Assembly (NCBI GenBank): GCA_023213395.1
Contig: CM041465.1
Span: forward strand, 118,675,741-118,739,740
DNA length: 64,000 bases
Direction: 5' to 3'
Source of the DNA: Cycas panzhihuaensis
Taxonomy: Eukaryota > Cycadophyta
The position numbers were made by a program, and so were the translations under genes. Below, one piece after another: positions 46,253 to 55,388 of this stretch. The notes under the pieces are model-generated. The model was not told the DNA's origin and ran no database searches. It was given only the letters and a program-made list of their open reading frames with translations. Each line of letters opens with the position of its first letter. Position 1 is the first letter of the stretch.

Positions 46253-47131
46253 CAATATGGATCACTTTTACAAATAAGTAAGTGATCAATATACAAGTTT
46301 GTAAGCCAATGTAGAAGTTGAGATCATTGGGTTTACACAACTTGAAATCTAAATGTAGGATATGTAATCAACCCAATAACCTCTAACTTATGTTCAACAT
46401 GTAGTTGAGGTTGTTGAAGGGATTCCTAAGCTTCCAGTAGAATTAAGTTGGCCTTCACCCACGATACCCGCAATCGTGCTTGGTGATGAAATCTAAGTCA
46501 CAACGGAGCCTAGGTACTCCTAATCCTCACCCAATTCACCAATGAGTAGCTATATACCTCCTCTAAAGAGTGGTACATACATACCCATGGCTATGATAGA
46601 TATTGGATTGGGTATATTTTAATCTTGTATTAAAGTTTCAGTTTTCCTGGTTGGTTATTAGGATGATCCCTGATTGAGACACGATGGTATGGCTAACCAA
46701 ATCTCACCAATATTTCAGTTTAGTCCAGTCTTAACTTAAAACCCACACCTCCCTTATGGCATGACATTCTGCCAACCAAGGTATCTCAACCCTGGTGAGT
46801 ATGTGAACATATATAAAATGGTAGAAAATAGTGTACGTGATGCATTCCTTTTAGGAAGAGTGAAAAGATTATCGAATTACATCAAACGTACATTTAACTG
46901 AAAATAATGCTTGCTTGGAGTGCTTGCTTAAAGTGCTTACTTGAAGTGTCTTTAGCGTGCTTGATTTGAGTGATCTTAGAGTGTTGAAATGCAATGCTAA
47001 TAAGTGAGTGAGGACACCAGATATTGCTCCAATCCAGATGTTTTTTTCTCACATTTACAATGGGCTTTTAAGCATTATAAAAAGGAAGAATTTTTTTTTA
47101 ATTTTTTTTGTTAATACAAAAGAAAGTAGTC

Positions 47132-47510
47132 TTCACTAAATTAGCAATAACTTTCTCCCATGATGTCAAAATGGAATGCTAATTTTTGTGATGCAAACTA
47201 GACTCAGAGCTTCATCTTTAGGAAGTAGAATCAGGTTCAAATAAGTTCTAGAAAGTTTTTGACAGCCCCGCAAAGTTGGAAAATTATATTTTTCTAGAAT
47301 TCTTACTAAAAATAACTACTGTTCACTAAAACAGCAATAACTTCCTCATACGACATCCAAATAGATGTCAATTTTTGTGATAGAAAGTAGACTCAGAGCC
47401 TCATCTTTGACAATTAGAATCACTTCAATTGGAACTCCGTAGAAGATTTTGTAGGCCTATGAAATTTAGTAATCAAATTATATTTTTACAAAAATTTCAG
47501 CTTGCTAATA
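47132..47510. repeat. 190-bp tandem duplication in the Copia-3 leader
   Basis: The units share TTCACTAAA, GCAATAACTT, CAATTTTTGTGAT/TAATTTTTGTGAT, CTCAGAGC and CATCTTT in the same order. They are more diverged than the element's LTRs, so the duplication predates this insertion. Confidence 0.8.
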
Positions 47511-47975
47511 TCTCATTAACACATGATACCATATGAAATTTCCATTATTTTTTTATTACCAAGATCCCAATATGGGCAAGGTGAGAGCATACAATGATAG
47601 ATATTTTAAATAGTTTAAAATTCTAAAAAAAAAAAAAGGGTAAAAGCTCCCCTTATAATCATTCTTCTAAATGCTAGAAAAATTTCGGCAGCATTTCCCC
47701 TTGTTAAATGGACAAAAAGAGAGGAAAGAAAAGGAAGAATGAGATAGTATGAATGGCCAGCAAAGGATTGGAATCCTTGAGCCTTATAACTCCTTATATT
47801 ATGCTTCCAAACCTACAAAATAGAAAGAAAAGGTAAACAATATAAAATATGCTATCATAATAACTTAAAAATATTTCTAAATTCACTTTCACAATCTCCT
47901 TCACCACATGGATTGTGGGGGAGAAGGAAGTGATGGCTCCATTGCAAGTGTAAGTGAGAAATATGAAGGAAGCAA

Positions 47976-47987
47976 GCTCTGATACCA
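47976..47987 (-). other. Primer-binding site of Copia-3
   Basis: GCTCTGATACCA, exact complement of the initiator Met tRNA primer site, two bases from the LTR. Confidence 0.93.
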
Positions 47988-47989
47988 CA

Positions 47990-48288
47990 TGAAAAGAGTG
48001 GATCTATCTTTTATCTCCATGCACTAAACACAAAGGCAAACATGGGAGCAAGAAAGACTTGAGAGAAAGAAAGTAGCTCTCACAAAATGGGGAGGTAAGA
48101 ATGAATCTCCTCCATTGAGCTTTTACTTTTATATTGAGAGAGGGAGCATTAGAGTTAGGTGAAATGAAATTACATATAATGCATATGAAAGTGCATTTCA
48201 CTTAAGTGATCTAATTTAAAGTTCACTTAAGACCCTTTTTTTGAAATAATCAACTAATGTAACGACCTTATGTCATTAACCCTTTTCA
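47990..48288 (-). repeat. 5' LTR of Copia-3
   Basis: 299 bp, starts TGAAAAGAGTGG and ends CCCTTTTCA, flanked by TTATT. The partner is 40675-40966. Confidence 0.94.
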
Positions 48289-48293
48289 TTATT

Positions 48294-48625
48294 TTGACAT
48301 GAAGGGAATCAACCCCTCCATTGTCACCCACAATCTCACTATCATTCCTAGCGCCTGTCCCGTGTGCCAGAAGCAGCATCCTCTCCATCTTAAACTCTCA
48401 GCCACTGTCAAAATGGAGGTTGAGAAACGTTTGGATGCTGGACTCATTACCTCTACCGACTACCCCAAATGGGTTGGTCCCTTTGTCATTCTTGAGAGCC
48501 TCGATAACGGTGCCTATAGGATCGCCACCCTGGAGGGCCTTGAATTTGAGAAAGTTGTTAACAGGAAATTCCTCAAGAAATTCTACACATCAATCCATCA
48601 TCACCTTATTCACACTCTAAAATAA
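48294..48625 (+). pseudogene. Tat-1 RT start fused to integrase C-terminal tail
   Basis: The open frame 48299-48625 begins 'MKGINPSIVTHNLT' and 'LKLSATVKMEVEKRLDAGLI', the segment leading into RT. At 'TDYPKWV' (about 48461-48473) it passes without a break into 'GPFVILESLDNGAYRIATLEGLEFEKVVNRKFLKKFY', the integrase C-terminal tail. Everything from the RT fingers through RNase H to the integrase core, several hundred codons, is missing. The protein is in frame across the junction but has no catalytic centre. Confidence 0.85.
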
Positions 48626-49290
48626 TCCTAAACTACCACCCTAAGCTTGTTCTCGTTCCTCCTAGCCGCAAGCAGAATGATGGCTTAGGTTGGCCCTCTC
48701 GTTCCTTTTTGGTTCCTCCCGCGGAGCCCTCATTCCCTTCCTCTTAGGAAACTTGTCCTCCTATTTGGGCATCCCCCAATTAGGATGACTTTTTGGGAGT
48801 ATCGTCACTCCCATCCTTTCAGCATTTCCTTTACATATCCTGCTATGCTCCCATGTGGACATGCATGTTACCTTATTTCCTAGCCCCACATATATCCATT
48901 GCCTCTACTCATGGTGATCGTGTGTGTTCCTGCATAAAAAGAAATGTGCATAACTTAAACAAATATCATAACACAAAATTCCTACAATAATCAGCTCAAA
49001 GTACAATCATACATACCCTCGTGCATCTGTGCACCCTCATACACATAGATAAACGTGTAAATAAAACATACATATCATCCACCACATGTTACGATACAAA
49101 TCATCATACACCAAATGGGGTACCAATCATCCCATCTATATACATAAAAAAAATAATCATGCGTCATATCATACAAATGGTATGGTACATCATCTATGGG
49201 AAGTTGATGTCCTTGCAGGGAGGGTGCAATCATGTGACTACATATGGTGACTCCCTAGAGGTCTGACCTTTCTCCTAGCTAAAACAAAAC
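48626..49290 (+). other. Spacer downstream of Tat-1 pol
   Basis: Noncoding, with CATA-rich repeats near 48940-49200. The same arrangement follows the Tat-2 pol tail (62311-62930). Confidence 0.5.
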
Positions 49291-51330
49291 TCATATACAT
49301 TGCTCTATTGCTGCCCCGCCCCTAGGATATCATCTCTTGGTCAGTGTGATCCCTCTCCTGGGGATCACATCCCTCCAAGACTCCTCCTCAGTCTCCACGA
49401 GCCTCTTGCTCTGCTCTCCTCATCCCGTGGCCTCCTCGGGGTCGTTACCATCATGTGGGACTGTGTCCTTCTCTGTGTTGACCTCGATGCCACCTCATCC
49501 ACTAGTTGATCATATCAGGCCTCGATACGATCCCGCTCTATCTCCACGAGGAGGAGCCTCTCCTCCATCCCCTTGAGATGCTCCTCCATCACTACTATAT
49601 AGATATGGCTCCCCATATCCCCTCTGGCTCTTCCTTGAGCTTCCAGCACCTATACCCAACTTTGTAGGGCATCCCTCTCTTCTTGGGTGGTGTCTGACTC
49701 TGCCTGCTATCATCCTGCACATACTTCATGCTCCTGGGACTCTGTTACCCATATGTCTCTCGCCCTTATCAATGGAGTAAATGCTGTTGCATGGTCAGCT
49801 ACCAATCTAGGCTCATCACCTGCCTAGATAGGAGACTGCCCCTCTGTGTAGGCTTGAGTGAATATCTCTCAGACTACTGCCTCTACCAGTCTCTGGATGT
49901 CTGCTATACTTGCAAATCTAACATATCACATATGAATATATGTCCATACACATATTAAACCAAAAATCAAACTATATATACATCTAACAATCAAATGACA
50001 ATAGGAGAAGGTCATGTCTCACCTGGTGCAACTGTCAGCTCCTCTACTTGGGCGACTGCCTCTGCCTCAGGTACTCCACCAGCTGTAGGTACCTCCTCCT
50101 CCTCTGGTACCTACTCAGCCACCGCCTCAACAACTGGAGCATCCCTTCTCTCCGCGACTGGTGCAACTGCCTCTCCGGATCTCCTCACGATCTGCAGCCT
50201 GTGGGCCTATGTCACTAGGCCCCTGCTCTCCTCTGCAACTCCTAATAGGCCTGCCTCTCTACCTGTAGTCCTAGATGGACTTGCCTCTCTACTTGTGGTC
50301 CCTGACGGACCTGCCTCTCCTATGGCTCATGATGGGTTGGCCCCATCACCTCCATCGCCACCCTCGTCATCTCTTGAGGGCACTCCTACCCTACATGCCT
50401 TGTCATTGCTATCCCACCTCATCGCTCTATATGGATCTACTATGTAGTCTATCATGGTGAGGATGTCTAGCGATGTAGCCTCCACCGAGCGACAGATATG
50501 TGCCTGGTCCTCAGTCCCTCTCAACCTAGTCTACCACCTGTGTACTATCGGGGCCCACTTTGAGATAGGGTGTGGTCCCCTTATTGGTGCCACTGCTCCA
50601 AAGTGGTTGAAGAACCAACACTATAGTAATGTATTATATGATAGTCTACCTCTCCCTGCTACCTGAATGACATCCAACTGTGCGATGAGGTTTGCCACTA
50701 TAAGGGTAGCCCAGTCCATCCTCTCTCTCGCCTCGCATCGGTACGCTGCATCCATCCATCCTCCTGGTATATCCCTATAGTTCTATTTTTAGGATATCCA
50801 GAGTAGAACACACAGCGTGATCAGTTTCCTCACCCGAGGAACTCCTGACATCACCATGGTCTAGAGAGGAATCCCTCACCTCTCCTATCTATTTGAGCCT
50901 GTGAAGAATGTGACAACCTCCCTGTGTGCTGCCTCATTACTAAGCAGTACTCCTAGTGTCACTGACCTCCCTGTCGCCAATACTCCCAGTATCCTCCTGA
51001 TGTCCCTGGGCGTTACTGATACATCCCCCACTTGGGATAAGTAGAAGACATATCTCTTCCTGTCCCAGTGTGATACTATATCTACTAGTAATCATTGATC
51101 TGATATGTACTGGGGTGTCCTTGTGGCCTTTAATATGCCACATCTTAGTAGGATCTCCCTATCCTCTCTTGACATCATCTCAATAAAACTAAGCATCGCC
51201 ATACCTATGTTCTCATGGTTCTTTATTGCAATCACGACCTGTAAAATGCCATAGAACACGTCAGACTCTAATCTATACCCATGCCTCATCCTCTAGACTA
51301 CCTCTTGGCCTCACTCAGTCGAGATTTGGA
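49291..51330 (-). pseudogene. Antisense coding-like segment of Tat-1
   Basis: Minus-strand open pieces succeed one another from about 51300 to 49500. Examples are 51289-51092 ('YRLESDVFYGILQVVIAIK'), a Met-less piece at about 51085-50885 ('YVFYLSQVGDVSVTPRDIRR', then 'ILGVLATGRSVTL') and 50524-50327 ('EDQAHICRSVEATSLDI', then acidic low complexity). Tat-2 carries the homologous segment at 62931-64000. Some plant Tat elements, Grande for example, have an antisense gene downstream of pol. The 'VTxxDIxRIL' block faintly recalls plant mobile domain proteins, but I do not assign a function. Stops and frameshifts break it. Confidence 0.6.
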
Positions 51331-52280
51331 GTCCCTTAGGGCCCTATCTTCTTTCTTCTGTAGTTGTGCCTTTGTACCATGCCAAACTTCGCGGTACTAC
51401 AGAGTTTAGCCTGGGTCCCGCGGCGATCAGGGCCCCGCGATAAAGATCGCGGCACCATGATCTTTGTCATGGTGTGAATGTCACCCCCCCAAAACGGGGG
51501 GGGGGGCGAGGTTTCTACCCAAAAAACCCAAAAAGTTTTCCCTCGTGGGTCACAGCCAGGCCCACTGGGACCAGGGCTACCTAATGCCCCAGTCCTACCT
51601 CTCTCTGGGTCCAATTTGGACTCCTGGAGATCTTTTTTTGCTCATATGGGGCAAAAAACTATACATAAAAATAATGAAAAGCGTTAAACTTCAAAATATC
51701 AGATGGGTTACAGTTTCAAAGATCCACTCACCAGGTTTGGTCAGGCGCTCACTATCTCATCTTCGTGATCCTAACGGCTATCTCCTAGCCCTAATCTAAC
51801 AGTTAGATCTTCTCCTGCGTGCCTTTGGAGTCAGGTGGTACTCTGTTGCATAAGGAATGGGCTCTGGATTCATTCAAGAGCCCTTAAAAATGAATTATGT
51901 TTTCACTAATTTTTCTTATATAGGCGGGGGCCCCGACGAGCATTGTCTCTATTTTCACTTTTGTGACAGCCTTTTGGATTGTTTCTCATCCTCGATCACT
52001 ATTTCCTTCTGGCCCTGTTTCCCGTTGTGCTCTCACAGCCTTCGTTTTCACTCATTCCTTTGGGTGCATTTTTGGCGCCTTGCCGATGCATTTTCGTAGG
52101 GCCCTTCTATCTCGTTTTACATGCTACTCCTATGCACGCCTGAGTTTATATTCGTTTGGCTCATTTTGCCGTCCTGGACTCGTTTTTGCAGATCGTTCCT
52201 ATCCTTGGGGTCTCTAAAGGGAATGCTCCCTCCATCTGGAGTCATTATTTACTTTCTTAAGCAACCTTTGGCACCCTAGG
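51331..52280 (+). other. Region upstream of the antisense segment, with GC-rich motif and C/G runs
   Basis: Contains a GCGGTAC-type motif cluster (51386-51458) resembling one in the U3 of the Tat LTRs, and C7-AAAAC-G11 (51484-51506), which can fold into a short hairpin. The rest is unrecognised. Confidence 0.5.
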
Positions 52281-52696
52281 GTGTCTTTTTGTCACATGTT
52301 CTCAGCTAGTGATTGGATAGCCTACTCCTGTCATTGGGTAGCCTCATTGCTAGGTCCTCCTACCCTTCACGACCATTTATCACTTACCATACGAGCCTCT
52401 TTTGCCTTGACTTCTATCTTATTGTACATTTTCTGTACTAAGACATTTTCCTTTCTCTCGTCCATCACTCTCTTCATCTTTACCGATGGCGGAAGCTACG
52501 GTAACCCTGGACCTTTTGCCACTGCATGGATTCTTCATAGCCCTTCTAGACATGATTTTATGCATTTCAAAATCTTCCTCCCTGAGGCTACCAATAATGA
52601 AGCTGAGTACATGGCCGTTATTGAAGCCCTCACTAATGCACTCTATTTCTATCACGAATCTATTATTCTTCTTTGTGACTCCCAAGTAGTGGTGTC
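52281..52696 (+). CDS. RNase H-like domain beside the Tat-1 3' LTR
   Basis: An open frame from 52281 contains 'FTDGGSYGNPGP' (Asp at residue 69, codon 52485-52487), 'EATNNEAEYMAVIEAL' (Glu at residue 109) and 'LLCDSQVVV' (Asp at residue 133). These match three catalytic acids of type I RNase H; the TNNEAEY form is that of the plant/archaeal-like RNases H. Plant Tat elements are known to carry a second RNase H of this kind. Only the first two-thirds of the domain is present: the frame runs into the LTR at about 52697, losing the last acidic residue and C-terminal helix. The N-terminal 60 residues are unlike any domain I know and the true start may be later. Confidence 0.72.
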
Positions 52697-55388
52697 TATT
52701 TTGTGGCTTCCAGGAATGGATACGAAATCATCAACTCAGGTAAGTGTAGGTATGCTTCTCACCTTATCATTACTTTCTTTTGAGATGAGTGTATGCTTGT
52801 ATGTTTGCATGTTGTGATCTCGTAGATGATCTTGTTGGCATCTACACTTATTCAGCCTATGATGACTATAGCGGGGGTATATTCCCAGTGAGTGTGGCAC
52901 CCCGGTGGCCATTCCACTTCCTGCATTCTGCCCTACTCACCTCGGGATCCATTTGGCTCATGTCACCCCTGCCTGTGTGATGACCCATCATTATTTGGTT
53001 GATTTATCACATCTTTTAAGTCCTATTGTTACTCTTCTTAACTCGTTTGTTGGCTTGTCTACCCTTGGGTAGGTGTCTCAGCCCCCCATCAGCCTCTTTA
53101 GTCATTGGCCCACAGCCCAGGCTATCTATCTGGGCCAAATTTAGTTTCAGGTCTCATACCGCAGCGAAATTCGCAGTACTGCCACAAATTCTGCGATACC
53201 ACAAAATTTGCGGCAGGGTAATTGTCTCAGATTATTTTTTAAAAATCTGCCATGATAATTTTATATTTATTAAGAAACTGCCACGTGTTTCATGACTTGA
53301 CTCACTGCCAGCTGTGCCTTAATTGCTCGTTTAGGGTTTAGGCTGGGTATTTAAGCCCTCTCTAAGTCATTTTAAGGATTTTTTGCTCATTTCTTAAATG
53401 CTTCTTAAGGGAAAACACCCTGTGCTCTGTTATTCCCTGCTACTCCACTACTGCTACAAGACCTTCACCTCTCCTCTAGTGCCTAACTCTCCTTTGGTAC
53501 AGCTAGGACATCTTCCCAGCCCTTCACACACCTTGGAGAGGGCCTCTTTGGAGAGATCTCAGCATTTCCTTGCTCAGGCAGCCATCAAGCATCCTCAAAG
53601 TGCAGGTGTTTCCTTTAAACTTATTGGCAGCGGTTCCAAACTTGTTGTTCCACAGTTCTTTAGCAGATTTCTCAGCCTTCTTTTAGTAACTCTTGACTGA
53701 GGCAAAAGCCTCCTCTCTCTTCCTCAGGTATTTATTGGTTTAAGTTACTTTCTTGTCCAATTTATGCCCTGTTTTGCATATCATTTCTAGTTCTTCTTGG
53801 TTTGCTCTTTAAGGGTTATTTTTGCCTTGCTTTGGGATGTCCTTTCTCTGCCATTAGGGTCTCCTTTCTTGTATTTCTTACTCAAGATAGCAGCAAAGAG
53901 GGGTTACATAAAGTTTGGGTGAGAGCTGGGTGGATTTCGCAGCACCTTCCACACTCCTCAAGAGGCTGTTTGCCCCCCAAACCTTTCCTTTTGCCCCGTG
54001 CTGGTCTTGGCAATCAAATAAGGGTTTGTCAGGCTATTTTTAGCCACTGCAATCAGCACTGTCATGTGTTGCAATACTGGTTTGAAGGCTTGCACCTTGA
54101 TCTAGGCAACTCACATAAGCCTTGACTACTTGTAGTTTGCCCAACTTCTTCCCCGGTAACTCAGTTTGCTTCTCATAGCACCCCGGTTTGTTGTAGATCC
54201 TTTTGGGCCTGTTTTTGAACCTTGTTGCCTCTATTTCTAACTTTCTTGCACTACCGTACCCTTGTTGCCTTATGGCTCTTTGAGGGAGGATAGGGTTGTT
54301 CCTTGCGGGAGGTGGGCCACTTCGAGGCTTACCAGTTCACTTATCTTTTACTTTAGTTATTTTCCGCTATAATTTATCATCGTAATATTGAATACTAACG
54401 TGCATGTATTTAAGTTTATGTTTGTCTTATATATACATGTATTGTTAGGATTTTCTATTATATGCTAGCACCCTTTCTCTGGAAAGGGGGATACTATCAT
54501 TTACTTGCAGGTACGTGGAGGACGCAAAGGATCCGTTCCTTTTCCTCTCTTGTGGGTAAACGCTCACATTTACGTTTTACTTTAGTATTTCACTTGTTGC
54601 TAGTATTTTTATTTATTTCTTTTCCTTTCTTGGTACTTTAGTACTGCTTTGGGGAAGGTAAGGAAGCCCTATGCTCTAATTTATCGCAACCCTTCATGTC
54701 CATCGTGCTTTATGGAGTAACTTCAGGTATCTCTTGGGAACGTCGCCATTTTGACACGCCTCCATTCCAGGTACACACTCCTGCTCCACCTCATCACTCT
54801 TTTTCCTTTTGAGTTTTTCTTATGCAATAGCAATTAGCTCATTGGAAAGAGAAAGGGAAACTAACCTTCGTCTTGGTTTATATTTCGTTTACTTTATTTC
54901 TCGTATTGTATTTATTATAGGAAAAGATCTTAGGAAGCCTTCCCCTTTTACCTTTCCCCCCCTTTTTTTGCCTTGCAAACTTCCCTCTTGCTTCGTCAAC
55001 TTGCTTTGCTTGGTTAGTTTATTTGCACACATTGTAACTTCTCCCTTTTGGTTACTTCTTTTTGTGCTTTCTCGGTTTTCTGCCTAGCCAGGTAACCGAG
55101 CAGATCCCATTCGTAGGCCATTCGCTCGCCTACCTTTTTCTCATTTCCTTTTGCTCTAGGGAAACTCCTAAAGGGTTCTCTCCTTCCCCTTCTGGCCATC
55201 CAAGGATGGGAGGATCCTTCTCTTAGGTCAACCCAGGCTAGCCCTATGCCTCTTCTCTTCTTGTTTGAAGTGGGGAACCACTTCTAGGTAGCTAGATTCT
55301 ATTTGTAGGTCCCAAACTCACACTCTGCCGCATGGGGCACCTTGCGTGGTATTTGCCTTACTTGTAGGTCTTTTCTCAATTGTGCCAT
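52697..55388 (+). repeat. 3' LTR of Tat-1, right end truncated by Tat-2
   Basis: Homologous to 33742-36489 and 55389-57881 throughout, starting with the GGCTTCCAGGAATGG block and reaching the GGGGCACCTTGCGTGGT block and beyond to a CAATTG...CCAT phrase. By comparison with the 5' LTR, about 50 bp of its 3' end are missing where the next LTR begins. CpGs are better kept than in the 5' LTR. Confidence 0.75.
53158..53220 (+). promoter_or_regulatory. Repeated AATTYGCGGTACY motif cluster in LTR U3
   Basis: Three to four degenerate units of about 20 bp (GCGAAATTCGCAGTACTGC-like), about 190 bp upstream of the TATA-like site. Equivalents are at 34240-34290 and 55847-55905. Confidence 0.5.

Larger units (their letters stand above)
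45954..47975 (-). other. Copia-3 leader with two tandem duplications
   Basis: A 2-kb noncoding leader. It contains a 69-bp tandem duplication (about 46115-46183 and 46184-46252) and a diverged 190-bp tandem duplication (47132-47321 and 47322-47510). No host-gene similarity was seen. Confidence 0.6.
40675..48288 (-). mobile_element. Copia-3: Ty1/copia element nested in Tat-1, with target duplication
   Basis: LTRs at 40675-40966 and 47990-48288 both start TGAAAAGAG and end CCCTTTTCA. The five bases on each side are TTATT (40670-40674 and 48289-48293). Removing the element joins GGGATTATT to TTGACATGAAGGG, which matches the uninterrupted Tat-2 sequence at 62027-62050. Hand count of LTR differences is roughly 5-6%, so it is the youngest datable insertion here. 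Minus-strand genes follow Copia order. Confidence 0.96.
33742..55388 (+). mobile_element. Tat-1: Tat-like Ty3/gypsy element with pol core deleted, split by Copia-3
   Basis: Two long LTR copies (33742-36489 and 52697-55388) flank a plus-strand gag, protease, RT start fused to integrase tail, an antisense coding-like segment and an RNase H-like domain. The gag zinc motif, the DNGSS protease and the 'DMKGIDPSIVTHNL' RT entry are of the Tat lineage kind. Copia-3 sits between the RT start and the integrase tail. The 3' LTR lacks its last 50 or so bases because Tat-2 begins there. The two LTRs differ strongly, so the insertion is old, or the flanking copies come from different events; no target duplication was found. 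Confidence 0.8.

Noticed and set aside
53398-54125. Open frames of about 100 codons inside the long Tat LTRs
   Set aside because: The frames and amino-acid sequences are not conserved at the corresponding positions of the other two LTR copies, so they look like chance openings in GC-richer DNA.
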